The notes beneath the pieces are model-generated. The model searched no databases and was not told where the DNA came from. It saw nothing but the letters and a program-made list of their open reading frames with translations. A stretch of 64,000 nucleotides of DNA from JAHEME01 sp034435035 (GTDB taxonomy: Bacteria; Chloroflexota; Anaerolineae; Aggregatilineales; UBA3940), in assembly GCA_034435035.1 (NCBI GenBank), contig DAOTXW010000103.1, positions 42,845 to 106,844 of the forward strand. The letters are read 5' to 3'. A program made the translations under genes and the position numbers. This document shows, in pieces, positions 34,037 to 42,497 of this stretch (its first letter is position 1; every line of letters begins with the position of its first letter).

Positions 34037-34495
34037 ATGGGTTTCTTTGATGAATTCCGGCAGTTTGCGATCAAGGGCAATATGATCGATATGGCGGTCG
34101 GTGTGATCCTGGGTGCCGCCTTTGGTTCCATTGTGAGTTCACTGGTCACGGATATCATGATGCCGCCGCTTGGCCTGCTGCTGGGCCGGGTGGACTTCTC
34201 TAACCTGTATCTAAACCTGTCAGGCGGCCACTACACGTCCCTGGCTGATGCGCAGGCTGCCGGGGCAGCCACCATCAATTATGGGCTGTTCATCAACAAC
34301 GTCATCAGCTTCTTCATTGTCGCCCTGGCGACCTTCCTGCTCGTGCGCTGGGCCAACCGGCTTCAGGAAATCGGCATCAAGAAGAAGCAGCTGGAAGCCC
34401 CGGCGGCGCCCATCACGAAGACCTGCCCCTTCTGCGCGACCGACATCCCGGTTAAAGCCAGCCGCTGCCCAAACTGCACCTCTCAGCTGTCGTAG
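34037..34495 (+). CDS. mscL: Large-conductance mechanosensitive channel MscL with C-terminal zinc ribbon
   Basis: 152 residues, with GGGAGG 8 bases before the ATG. The channel part has the N-terminal amphipathic helix 'GFFDEFRQFAIKGNMIDMAVG', split around 'KGNMIDMAVGVILG', the pore helix 'AFGSIVSSLVTDIMMPP', the outer loop and TM2 'INNVISFFIVALATFLLV'. It opens under membrane tension to release solutes. After TM2 and the basic 'KKKQ' there is an extra cytoplasmic module with Cys130, Cys133, Cys144 and Cys147 (CPFC...CPNC), a four-cysteine zinc ribbon in place of the usual helical bundle end. Confidence 0.93.
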   Translation: MGFFDEFRQFAIKGNMIDMAVGVILGAAFGSIVSSLVTDIMMPPLGLLLGRVDFSNLYLNLSGGHYTSLADAQAAGAATINYGLFINNVISFFIVALATFLLVRWANRLQEIGIKKKQLEAPAAPITKTCPFCATDIPVKASRCPNCTSQLS

Positions 34496-34532
34496 CGCGC
34501 CTGCCTGGGCGCTGCCTCGCAGGGTGGATCGG

Positions 34533-35513
34533 ATGACTCATACCGTTTCCTCACGGCCGCGCCTCGCGGTCGTGATCGTTACCTGGAACGTCCGCAAGCT
34601 GGTGCTGGCCTGCCTCGATTCCCTGTTGGCCGATCTCCGCAGCGCTCCTGTGGAGGCATCCGTCTGGGTGGTGGACAACCGGTCCGCCGACGGGACTGCG
34701 CAGGCGATCCGTGCCGTCTTTCCGGACTATGGCCTGCTGCCGGTGCATGTTCTGGAGCCGGGCGAGAATCTTGGCTTTGCCCGTGGCAACAACCATGCCC
34801 TGCGGGCGCTCGGCTTCCCGGACGGCGCGGAGGTGCCGGATTACGTCCTCCTCCTCAACCCGGATACCGTGGTCATGCCCGGCGCGATCGCTGCCCTGAT
34901 CGACGGGCTGGAGGCCGCTGGCGCCGGGCTGGCCGGTGCGCGCCTCATCTACCCTGACGGGCGGTTCCAGCACAGCGCCTTCGCCTTTCCGGGCCTCGCG
35001 CAGTTGGCCATCGATCTGTTTCCCGCGCTGGCCCGCCTCAGCGAGACGGCTCTCAACGGCCGCTACCCGCGCGCGCTGTATGAAGGCGGGCAGCCGTTCC
35101 GCGTGGATCATCCCCTGGGCGCGACCTTCCTCCTCCGCGCCGCGGTCATCCGCCAGACCGGCCTGTTCGATGAGCAGTTCCATCTCTACTGCGAGGAGGT
35201 TGACTGGGCGCTCCGCATCCGCGCCGCCGGCTGGACGGCGGTGTGCGTGCCGGCTGCCCGGGTGGTACATTATGGAGGGATGAGCACCTCGCAGGTGCGC
35301 CCCGAATCGATCGTTAACCTGTGGGCCGCGCGCCTGCGTCTGTATCGTAAGCACTACCCGCTGCTCAGGCAGATACTGGCCCGGATGATCGTTCGCGCCG
35401 GGATGAACCGCCTCATCCAACAGACGGCCCGTGACTCGGCCTCGCCCGAGGAGCCGCGCCGCGCGCTGGTGCAGGCTTACCGGCAGGTCATCCGCCTGAC
35501 GCGGGAGCTCTAG
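34533..35513 (+). CDS. Family 2 glycosyltransferase, rhamnosyltransferase-like
   Basis: 326 residues from ATG 34533; the open frame upstream overlaps mscL and is not coding. GT-A fold motifs: 'VVIVTWNVRKLVLACLDSL', the nucleotide-binding 'VVDNRSADGT', 'LLLNPDTVV' (DxD equivalent) and, near residue 225, 'LYCEEVDWALRIRAAGW', typical of WbbL/RfbN-like rhamnosyl or related transferases that extend surface polysaccharides. The C-terminal 60 residues are basic and may touch the membrane. It lies between mscL and a secreted GH13 enzyme. Donor sugar not determinable. Confidence 0.85.
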   Translation: MTHTVSSRPRLAVVIVTWNVRKLVLACLDSLLADLRSAPVEASVWVVDNRSADGTAQAIRAVFPDYGLLPVHVLEPGENLGFARGNNHALRALGFPDGAEVPDYVLLLNPDTVVMPGAIAALIDGLEAAGAGLAGARLIYPDGRFQHSAFAFPGLAQLAIDLFPALARLSETALNGRYPRALYEGGQPFRVDHPLGATFLLRAAVIRQTGLFDEQFHLYCEEVDWALRIRAAGWTAVCVPAARVVHYGGMSTSQVRPESIVNLWAARLRLYRKHYPLLRQILARMIVRAGMNRLIQQTARDSASPEEPRRALVQAYRQVIRLTREL

Positions 35514-35530
35514 GAAAGAGTCTATCGGAT

Positions 35531-37138
35531 ATGAATCGGGTTGGGCTGACGCTGACCGTTTTAGCGGCTTTGCTTGGGCTGGGCGGCTGTGCGCCGGCTT
35601 CGGATGCGGCCGCGCCGGGCTGGTGGAATGACGTGGTCTTCTATGAGATCTTTGTCCGCAGTTACGCCGATAGCGATGGCAACGGCATCGGGGATCTACC
35701 GGGCCTGATCGAGAGGCTCGATTACCTCAATGATGGCGATCCCGCCACCACCGACGATCTCGGCGTGACGGGCATCTGGCTGATGCCGATCAACCAGTCC
35801 AACAGCTACCACGGCTATGATGTCACCGACTATCGTCGCGTCGAGCCGGACTACGGGACGAATGAGGACTTTCAGCGCCTGATCGCCGAAGCCCACCGCC
35901 GCGGCATGGTCGTGATCATCGATCTGGTCATGAACCACACTTCCCGGGATCATCCGTGGTTCCGCGAGGCGCGCCGCGAGGGCTCGGCCTATGATGACTG
36001 GTATATCTGGAGCGACTCCGACCCGGGCTACAACGGCCCGTGGGGCCAGGACGTGTGGTATCGATCCGGCGACCGCTACTACTACGCGGTCTTCTGGGAC
36101 GGCATGCCCGACCTGAACCTGACCAATCCCCGCGTCACCCGCGAAATGCAGGATATCGCCCGCTTCTGGCTCCGCGACATGGGCGCGGACGGCTTCCGGC
36201 TCGACGGCGCCAAACATCTCATCGAGCGCGGCCAGACTCAGGAGAACACGCCCGAGACGCACGCATGGCTGCAGGACTTCCGTCGTGCGGTCAAGCGGGC
36301 CGACCCGGATGCCCTCATCCTGGGCGAGGTCTGGAGTCCCGGCTATCAGGTCGCCAGGTATATTGGCCCGGAGCTGGACCTGGCCTTCGAGTTCGACCTG
36401 GCCGGGGCCATGCTCAGCACGGTTCGCTACGGCAACCGCACCGCGATCGAGAATGCTCAGCGCAAAGTGCTCGATCTTTACCCGCCGGGCCAGTATGCGG
36501 CCTTCCTGACCAACCACGACCAGAACCGCACCTTCAGCCAGCTGCACGGCGATCTGAATGCCGCCCGGGCTGCCGCGACGCTCCTCCTGACTAACCCCGG
36601 CGTGCCCTTCATCTACTATGGTGAAGAAATCGGCATGCCCGGCGAGAAGCCCGATCAGCGCATCCGCACACCCATGCAGTGGGATGGCACGGATCGCACC
36701 GCTGGCTTCACCTCCGGGCGGCCCTGGCAGCCGCTGGCTGATGGCTATCAGGAGCGCAACGTCGCCGCCCAGGACCGGGACCCGGGTTCGCTGCTCAACC
36801 ATTACCGGGCGCTGATCCATCTCCGCAACGACCATCCGGCCATGCGCCGCGGCGAGTTCCTGTTCGTGGAATCCACCCAGTCGGAGCTGTACACCTTCCT
36901 GCGCCATGAGGGGGACGATGTGCTGCTGGTGATCGTCAACCTGTCTGATGAGGAGGTTGTCGATTACGCCCTGTCGCTCGAAGCAGGGCCGCTGGAGCGC
37001 GGCGCGACGGTCCGGCTGCTGCTGGGGCAGGGCGACCCGGCGCCGCTGGAGGTCAGCAGCGCGGGCGGCTTCGCAGGCTACACCCCGTTTCCTGCCATCC
37101 CGCCGCGGGCCAGCCTCATCCTGCAGATCGGCCCGTAG
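35531..37138 (+). CDS. Extracytoplasmic GH13 alpha-amylase family lipoprotein
   Basis: 535 residues. Lipoprotein signal peptide with 'LGLGGC' (Cys20), so it acts outside the membrane. The (beta/alpha)8 barrel starts at 'VVFYEIFVRSYADSDGNGIGD', read as two blocks, which fits the oligosaccharide-acting GH13 group. The catalytic residues are present: nucleophile Asp225 ('GFRLDGAKH'), acid/base Glu266 ('LILGEVW') and Asp330 ('LTNHDQNR'). Also 'DLVMNHTSRDHPWF'. A C-terminal beta domain follows from about residue 455. It probably cuts alpha-1,4- or alpha-1,6-glucans or smaller maltosides. It sits 17 bp after the GT2 gene. Confidence 0.93.
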   Translation: MNRVGLTLTVLAALLGLGGCAPASDAAAPGWWNDVVFYEIFVRSYADSDGNGIGDLPGLIERLDYLNDGDPATTDDLGVTGIWLMPINQSNSYHGYDVTDYRRVEPDYGTNEDFQRLIAEAHRRGMVVIIDLVMNHTSRDHPWFREARREGSAYDDWYIWSDSDPGYNGPWGQDVWYRSGDRYYYAVFWDGMPDLNLTNPRVTREMQDIARFWLRDMGADGFRLDGAKHLIERGQTQENTPETHAWLQDFRRAVKRADPDALILGEVWSPGYQVARYIGPELDLAFEFDLAGAMLSTVRYGNRTAIENAQRKVLDLYPPGQYAAFLTNHDQNRTFSQLHGDLNAARAAATLLLTNPGVPFIYYGEEIGMPGEKPDQRIRTPMQWDGTDRTAGFTSGRPWQPLADGYQERNVAAQDRDPGSLLNHYRALIHLRNDHPAMRRGEFLFVESTQSELYTFLRHEGDDVLLVIVNLSDEEVVDYALSLEAGPLERGATVRLLLGQGDPAPLEVSSAGGFAGYTPFPAIPPRASLILQIGP

Positions 37139-37142
37139 CCCG

Positions 37143-37901
37143 ATGTCACGCCTGGCGGCAGTCGTCCTGACCTACAATGAAGAAGCCCATATCGCCGACT
37201 GCCTCGCCAGCCTGCGCTGGGCGGATGAGATCGTCGTCTTTGATTCCTTCAGCACCGATCTCACCCTCGATCGGGCCGCTGCCGCCGGGGCGCGCATCCT
37301 TCAGCATCCGTTTGCCAACTACGGCGATCAGCGCAACGCCGCCCTGGACGCCCTGGAGGCGGATTGGGTCCTGTTCGTGGATGCCGATGAGCGGGTCACG
37401 CCGGCGCTGGCCGCCGAAATCCCCGCCCGCCTGGACGGCCCGGAGCGCGGCTGGTGGATCCCCCGTCACAACTACATCTTCGGGCGGCTGACGCGCGGCG
37501 CCGGCTGGTTCCCCGACTATCAGTTGCGCCTCCTGCACCGCGCCAGCGCCCGCTATGATTCGGACCGCCCGGTGCACGAGACCGTCCATCTGGAAGGCCC
37601 GGTGGGGTGGCTGGAGAGCCCCCTTGTGCATTACAATTACCGCAACCTGGCCCACTTCATCGCCAAGCAGGAGCGCTACACGGACTTTGAAGCGGGCATC
37701 CGGTTTCGCGCGGGTCGGCGGCCCCGGCCGTGGACGTACTTCACTGCGCCTGTCCGCCACTTCGCGTGGCGCTTCGTGACGCTGAAGGGCTATCGAGACG
37801 GGCTGCACGGCCTGCGGCTCAGCCTGCTGATGGCCTATTACGAGATGGAGACCTGGCGGCGCACGGCGCGTCTGTGGCGTGCGCCGCGCCGGCCATCGTG
37901 A
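37143..37901 (+). CDS. Family 2 glycosyltransferase, WaaE/KdtX-like
   Basis: 252 residues from ATG 37143, four bases after the amylase stop. GT-A motifs: 'AVVLTYNEEAHIADCLASL', 'EIVVFDSFSTDLT' and 'LFVDADERVT' (DxD). The second half has 'WIPRHNYIFGRLTRGAGWFPD' (as separate blocks) and 'DRPVHETVHLEG', features of the short WaaE/KdtX-like group that adds a single sugar to lipid-linked or surface glycans. The C-terminus includes a likely membrane-associated helix and 'MAYYEMETW'. Closely spaced with the amylase gene, so probably co-transcribed. Confidence 0.85.
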   Translation: MSRLAAVVLTYNEEAHIADCLASLRWADEIVVFDSFSTDLTLDRAAAAGARILQHPFANYGDQRNAALDALEADWVLFVDADERVTPALAAEIPARLDGPERGWWIPRHNYIFGRLTRGAGWFPDYQLRLLHRASARYDSDRPVHETVHLEGPVGWLESPLVHYNYRNLAHFIAKQERYTDFEAGIRFRAGRRPRPWTYFTAPVRHFAWRFVTLKGYRDGLHGLRLSLLMAYYEMETWRRTARLWRAPRRPS

Positions 37902-37913
37902 ACGCCGAGGACT

Positions 37914-39122
37914 ATGTCGCTCTTTCGCAACCGCAGCCTCCTGTCCTTCGCGGCAGGGCATTTCATCGTGGACTTCTTCAGCGGGATGCTGCCCATCCTG
38001 GTCGCGGCGCATACCGCGCCCCTTGCGCTCACCCAGGGCCAGATCGGCCTGATCGCGCTGGCTTACAGCCTCTCGACCTCGCTGGCTCAGCCCCTGTTTG
38101 GCCTGCTCGCTGATGGCGCATTCGCGCCGCGCCTGGCCCTGCTGGGCATCGTCTGGCAGGTCGGCCTGATGGGCGCGGCGGGTTATGCGCCCCGCTTTGA
38201 GGTGCTGCTCGGTCTGGTGGCGCTGGGCGGCCTGGGATCGGCGGCGTTCCATCCGCCCGGCGCGGGCAGCGTGCCGCGCCTGACTGATCCCACCCGGCGC
38301 GGCGGCGCGATGTCCGTCTTTCTGCTGGGCGGCAATTCCGGCTATGCCATCGGCCCGCTGGTGGCCGGCGTGATCCTGAATGCGCATGGCCCGCGGGGCG
38401 TCCTGGCCCTGACCATCGGCGCGGCGCTGGTGCTGCCGCTCCTGGCGCTGGCGCTGATCCGCCTGCGCTATCCCGCGCCGCCCATGCCCGCTTCCGCCCT
38501 CGCTGAGCCGGCGCAGCCGCGGCGGCCCCTGGCGGCCCCTGCCGCCGCCCCGACCGCCGCCATCGCTGCCCTGGCGCTCATCGTGATCGCTCGCTCCTGG
38601 GCCAGCGCCAGCCTGACCACCTACCTGCCTCAGTATCTGCTCCAGCAGGGGCAGAATGTGGCCTTTGCCGGCAACGCCCTGTTTGTCCTGTCGGCTCTGG
38701 CGGCGCTGGGCGGCTTCAGCGCGGGCTTCCTCTCCGATCGCGTCGGCATTCGCCGCATCGTGATCGGCACTCTGCTGCTGTCGGTCCCGCTGATGGCCAG
38801 CCTTCGTCTGGTATCCGGCTTCTGGCTGATGATCGCGCTCGGCGCAGCCGGCTTCTTCCTGCTGGCCTCGTTGCCCCTCACCCTGCTGCTGGGGCAGGAC
38901 CTCTTCCCCGGTCGCCCCGGCGTGATGGCTGGCCTCACCCTGGGGTTTACCTTTGTCGCCGGCGGGATCGGCGCGGCGGTCACGGGCGCGGTCGCCGAGC
39001 GCATCGGCCTGACGGCGGTCTTCACCTGGCTGCCGGTCCTGCCTCTGCTCGGCGGAGTCTGCGCGGCTGTGCTGTATGCGTTCCCTGCGCGGCCGGCTCC
39101 CGCTGCCGCCGCCGCGGATTGA
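37914..39122 (+). CDS. MFS transporter, Fsr-like
   Basis: 402 residues with twelve hydrophobic segments and a hydrophilic centre between TM6 and TM7 (about 190-205). The start 'FAAGHFIVDFFSGMLPILVA' and 'GLGSAAFHPPGAGSV' (split here at the conserved 'G-S-A-x-F-H-P-x-G') are characteristic of the fosmidomycin resistance (Fsr)-like family of major facilitator efflux proteins. It would export a small molecule using the proton gradient; the substrate is unknown. It starts 12 bases after the GT2 stop. Confidence 0.85.
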   Translation: MSLFRNRSLLSFAAGHFIVDFFSGMLPILVAAHTAPLALTQGQIGLIALAYSLSTSLAQPLFGLLADGAFAPRLALLGIVWQVGLMGAAGYAPRFEVLLGLVALGGLGSAAFHPPGAGSVPRLTDPTRRGGAMSVFLLGGNSGYAIGPLVAGVILNAHGPRGVLALTIGAALVLPLLALALIRLRYPAPPMPASALAEPAQPRRPLAAPAAAPTAAIAALALIVIARSWASASLTTYLPQYLLQQGQNVAFAGNALFVLSALAALGGFSAGFLSDRVGIRRIVIGTLLLSVPLMASLRLVSGFWLMIALGAAGFFLLASLPLTLLLGQDLFPGRPGVMAGLTLGFTFVAGGIGAAVTGAVAERIGLTAVFTWLPVLPLLGGVCAAVLYAFPARPAPAAAAAD

Positions 39123-39163
39123 CGTTGGGTGTGGTATCAATGCGGAGTGAAAGGGGTAGGCTC

Positions 39164-40294
39164 GTGAGGAGTGTCGGATATCAACGCTTGCGCTGGCTGG
39201 TCGCGGCGATCGGGCTGCTCGGTGTCCTGGCCGTGGGGCCGGGCGCGCCTGCCCCGGCTGCGGCAGCTCAGGATGCGGATGTCGATGTCAGCCCCAAGGT
39301 CGGCCCGCCCGGCACGAACGTGACCCTGACGGGTAACCACTTTGATATCGCGCCGGAGGATTCTGTCAAGGGCCTTATCAAGTGGGATGGCGTTCTCAAG
39401 GAAGAGATCACCATCCCCAAGACGCAGCCGTTTGACATCGCCTGGAAGATCCCGGCTGATGCCGCCGATGGCGAGCACACCATCGTCATGTGCGTCAAGC
39501 TGCAGGATGATCAGTGCGTCCAGGGCGATAATACCAAGCGGGCTACGGTGGTCTTCACTGTGCAGTCGGCGACGCCTTCGCCCACGCCCACCCTGACCCC
39601 CACGCCCGCCCCGGCGACCGCCACGCCGGTCCCCCCGACGGCCACGCCGGTCCCGCCGACTGCGGTTCCGCCGACTGCGGTTCCCCCCACGGCGATCCCG
39701 CCTGCGCCTCAGCAGCCGACCGCCACCCCTGTCCCGCCGACGGCCACGCCTGCGGGGGATGCCGGACAGCCGCCCGCGGCGACGGCCACGACCGACCCGG
39801 CCCTTGCCCTGACCCCGACACTCGCCCCGCCGCCCGGCGCTGGCGGCTGCGAGGAAGTCACCGCGGATCGGATCAACCCGGCCATCGTCGAGGCGCTGGC
39901 CGCCGAGACCGATGGCTTCAGCCCGGCTCTGTGGCTGCTGTGCGCCGCCCCCCCTGCCGAGATCAGCCTGCCGCTGGATCCCTCCTTCGACGTCCCGGCT
40001 CCGCGCAGCGCTTTCCGGCTCTTCGACTGCCGCAGCAGCGGCGGTTGCCTGCCCTACGAGCCGGAAGGTATTGAGGAAGGACGGCTGATCTTCCGCACCA
40101 CCGGCGGCCCCGGCGCGCCGACCTGTGCCGAGGGCTGTGCCTTTGCTCAGGTGGGTTCCCGCACCCCGGCGGCTGTCTACGCGATCCTGTGCGTCCTGTT
40201 TGCCGCGATCGGCGGCATCGGGCTGGCGCTCATCCTGTACTTTGGACGGCAGCCAGCCGCCCCGGATACCGCTCAGGAACCCGGGGCGCCCTGA
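39164..40294 (+). CDS. Secreted TIG/IPT-like protein with Pro/Thr repeat linker and C-terminal anchor
   Basis: 376 residues from GTG 39164, chosen because AAGGGG lies 7 bases upstream; ATGs at 39140 and 39119 are in frame alternatives. Signal peptide to about residue 38, then a beta-sandwich with 'VSPKVGPPGTNVTLTGNHF', the start of an IPT/TIG-like domain. A low-complexity region of repeated VPPTA/VPPTAT units follows, then a four-cysteine domain (about 245-335) and a C-terminal membrane helix near 345-367. Likely a cell-surface structural protein. No enzymatic motif. Confidence 0.65.
   Translation: MRSVGYQRLRWLVAAIGLLGVLAVGPGAPAPAAAAQDADVDVSPKVGPPGTNVTLTGNHFDIAPEDSVKGLIKWDGVLKEEITIPKTQPFDIAWKIPADAADGEHTIVMCVKLQDDQCVQGDNTKRATVVFTVQSATPSPTPTLTPTPAPATATPVPPTATPVPPTAVPPTAVPPTAIPPAPQQPTATPVPPTATPAGDAGQPPAATATTDPALALTPTLAPPPGAGGCEEVTADRINPAIVEALAAETDGFSPALWLLCAAPPAEISLPLDPSFDVPAPRSAFRLFDCRSSGGCLPYEPEGIEEGRLIFRTTGGPGAPTCAEGCAFAQVGSRTPAAVYAILCVLFAAIGGIGLALILYFGRQPAAPDTAQEPGAP
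39570..39830 (+). repeat. Pro/Thr-rich linker repeats
   Basis: Tandem degenerate copies of a GTCCCGCCGACGGCC-like unit coding VPPTA with variants. They are in frame inside the TIG-like gene and explain the low complexity of this stretch. Confidence 0.75.
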
Positions 40295-40317
40295 TCCCCC
40301 TCAGCCCGGCAGCGCAA

Positions 40318-40347
40318 AGCGGCGGTGGAATGCTCCCCACCGCCGCT
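40318..40347. terminator. Bidirectional terminator between convergent genes
   Basis: AGCGGCGGTGG / CCACCGCCGCT, perfect 11-bp stem with an 8-base loop. It is flanked by AAA on the left and TGTTTGAT on the right, so it can serve both strands. Confidence 0.75.
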
Positions 40348-40368
40348 GTTTGATCAGGTCGGATCGGC

Positions 40369-40920
40369 CTAGCCTTTGGCTTCGACGGCGAACGGCGTCC
40401 CCGTCGCGCTCACAGCCCGCTGGCCGCTGGCCGTCGTGGCCACGCCGGTGCAGTTGATCGTGTACGTCCCGGCGGCATCGGGCGTGAAGGTGTATGTATC
40501 GATGAAGGTATTGTCGTCCTGCTGGGCGCTGGTGGGGGTCGCCAGGGCACCCGTGCGCCCGGAATCCTGCAGCACCCACGAGCAGGTCACCGCCGAGACG
40601 GACTTGCCGCGGGTGACCTTTATCGTCACAGGCTCTGTGGTGCGATGCTCTGCTCCCTCGACCGTGATCGGCCCCAGCTTCTCGGCTGGCAGCAGTTCGG
40701 GGGTAGGCGTTACGGTCGGCGGCACCTGGATCGGCGGCGTCGGGCTCGGAGTCAGGCCCAGATCCTGGGGCCCGACGACCGGCGGCGTCACCGAGGCCCC
40801 GACGACCGGCTCCGGCGAGGGCGGCTGGCCCAGGTTGCAGGCTGCCAGCAGGGCCGCGGTTCCGGCGATGGCAGCCGCACGCCAGACGGCGTGGGCGCGA
40901 AGGCTGTGCAGGTTCCTCAT
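40369..40920 (-). CDS. Lipoprotein with one Ig-like domain
   Basis: 183 residues. Signal peptide ending in the lipobox 'LLAAC' (about residue 28), a Pro-rich linker with 'TPSPTPPIQVPPTVTPTPE', and a single beta-sandwich (about 85-180) with two cysteines ('VTCSWVLQD' and 'TINCTGVA') and 'TFTPDAAGTYTI', the typical PKD/Ig-like closing strands. The gene converges on the TIG-like gene across a hairpin. It is probably a small surface protein of unknown role. Confidence 0.65.
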   Translation of the reverse strand: MRNLHSLRAHAVWRAAAIAGTAALLAACNLGQPPSPEPVVGASVTPPVVGPQDLGLTPSPTPPIQVPPTVTPTPELLPAEKLGPITVEGAEHRTTEPVTIKVTRGKSVSAVTCSWVLQDSGRTGALATPTSAQQDDNTFIDTYTFTPDAAGTYTINCTGVATTASGQRAVSATGTPFAVEAKG

Positions 40921-41013
40921 GTGCGTGCTCTCCCTTGAGCGATCAGGGTCACGAGTCGGACCGGGTCTGCCCCTATTCTAAACCAATCTCGCCGCCAGCG
41001 AAACCGGCCCGCT

Positions 41014-41520
41014 TCAAGCGAGGGCGTCAGCGTCCCGTTCCTCATCGCGTGCCACATCAGCCACCTGGCCGCCGGTCACCTCCACCAGCGTCGTAAACGG
41101 GATCGGGAAGATCGCATTGGACGCCCCGCCCGCGGCGTACACCGTCTCGTAGCGGCTCAGCGTCCGGTCGATCACGACCGTCAGCGGGTTGCGGTGTCCC
41201 ACCGGCGGCACGCCTCCCGGTGTGTAGCCCGTCACCTCCAGCGTCGTTTGCGCATCCGCGATCTTGACCTTTTTGCGCCCTACGCTGTACAGCCCGCCCA
41301 GCTTGCGATCATCAACGCGCTGATCGCCCGCCGCCAGCACGATGATGGGCGTCCCATCCACCAGGAAACACAGGCTCTTCACGATGCTGCCCAGCTCCGT
41401 GCCGATGGCCGCCGCCGCCTCCGGCGCGGTGGCTGTAGATTCATCAAACTGGCGGATCGACGTATCCAGCCCCAAACGGTTCAGCGCCGCCTGGACATCG
41501 GCAGGTGTCAGAGGGTCCAT
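41014..41520 (-). CDS. YbaK/EbsC-family aminoacyl-tRNA deacylase
   Basis: 168 residues from ATG 41520, chosen because the family starts near this point and a longer start at 41568 would overlap the degV end. YbaK/ProX-type domains remove wrongly attached amino acids from tRNA(Pro) or other tRNAs. Conserved blocks are 'ATAPEAAAAIGTELGSIVKSL' (with the family Lys), 'IVLAAGDQRVDD', 'YTPGGVPPVGH' (the G-G-V-P-P-x-G-H signature) and 'YAAGGASNAIF'. It follows degV by 26 bases. Confidence 0.92.
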   Translation of the reverse strand: MDPLTPADVQAALNRLGLDTSIRQFDESTATAPEAAAAIGTELGSIVKSLCFLVDGTPIIVLAAGDQRVDDRKLGGLYSVGRKKVKIADAQTTLEVTGYTPGGVPPVGHRNPLTVVIDRTLSRYETVYAAGGASNAIFPIPFTTLVEVTGGQVADVARDEERDADALA

Positions 41521-41546
41521 GGGGTCATCTCGCCCGGTGAGGTGGA

Positions 41547-42404
41547 TCAGTCGCCATAGTACCCGCACAGAGCCAGCGTCCCCGGCCCGCCGTGCGTGCC
41601 CAGCACCGGCGTCAGCTCGTTCAGGAACAGCTCTTTCGGGTTGAACTCCTGCCTGACTCGCTCCATCACTGCCTGCCCTTCCGCCTCGGCCGCGGCGTGG
41701 TGCACCGCGATGTGCAGCGGCTGGCTGGTATCCATCTTGGAGAAGAAGGCCCGGTACATGCTGTCGATGCCCTTCGTGCGGGTGCGGGTGCGCTCGCCGG
41801 GATCGATCACCCCGGTTTCCGGGTTCACCACCAGCTGCGGTTTCAGATTCAGCGCGGTGCCCAGCAGTTTCTGCGCTCCGCCGATGCGCCCGCCCCGGTA
41901 CAGGTACTCCAGCGTATCGACGGTCAGCACCATGGCCAGCCGCTGCCGGGCGTTGTCGGCTGCGGCGATCACGCTCGGGGCATCGGCCCCCCTGTCGCGG
42001 GCGCGCGCTGCCACGATCACCTGCCAGCCCAGCCCCATCCCCACGCAGCGTGAGTCATAGATGTGCACCGGCACATCGACCATGTCTTTCGCCTGCATCG
42101 CCGAGGCGTAGGTGCCGCTCAGCTTCTGGCTGATCGTGATAATGACGATTTCACTCGCCCCATCCCGCTTGGCTTGGTCGATGTAGTTCACGAACTCCGC
42201 TGCAGGCGGCTGCGAGGTCTTGGGATGCACGGTGTCGCGGGTCAGGCGCTCGTAGAATGCGTGCGGCACGATATCTTTCAGATCCAGCAGGTCATCCATA
42301 CCCCAGATCAGGTGCTGCGGCACGACGTACAGGTGGTGTTCGGCAGCCATCTCCGGTGGGATGTTGCACGTGCTGTCCGTGATGATGGCGATCGACTGGC
42401 TCAT
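41547..42404 (-). CDS. DegV family fatty-acid-binding protein
   Basis: 285 residues. DegV proteins bind a fatty acid and, in Firmicutes, serve as the carrier (FakB) for fatty acid kinase. Visible blocks are the N-terminal 'IAIITDSTCNIPPEMA', 'TSQPPAAEF', 'IVIITISQKLSGTYASA' with the Ser of the carboxylate-binding site, 'YDSRCVGMGLG' and 'RIGGAQKLLG', all standard. AGGAGGAACTG precedes the ATG. No fatty acid kinase (FakA) gene is in the window. It is followed by the YbaK-like gene. Confidence 0.92.
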   Translation of the reverse strand: MSQSIAIITDSTCNIPPEMAAEHHLYVVPQHLIWGMDDLLDLKDIVPHAFYERLTRDTVHPKTSQPPAAEFVNYIDQAKRDGASEIVIITISQKLSGTYASAMQAKDMVDVPVHIYDSRCVGMGLGWQVIVAARARDRGADAPSVIAAADNARQRLAMVLTVDTLEYLYRGGRIGGAQKLLGTALNLKPQLVVNPETGVIDPGERTRTRTKGIDSMYRAFFSKMDTSQPLHIAVHHAAAEAEGQAVMERVRQEFNPKELFLNELTPVLGTHGGPGTLALCGYYGD

Positions 42405-42497
42405 GAGCAGTTCCTCCTTCGGCGGGCGACAGGATCAGGGGTGTCTGGCACAGGCTATAACACCGCGCCGTCCGGATCGGCACGCGCCGGGCGGGCA

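Noticed and set aside
37146..39140. 664-codon minus-strand open frame across the GT2 and MFS genes
   Set aside because: Low-complexity Arg/Gln/Gly translation; the plus strand carries clear GT2 and MFS motifs.
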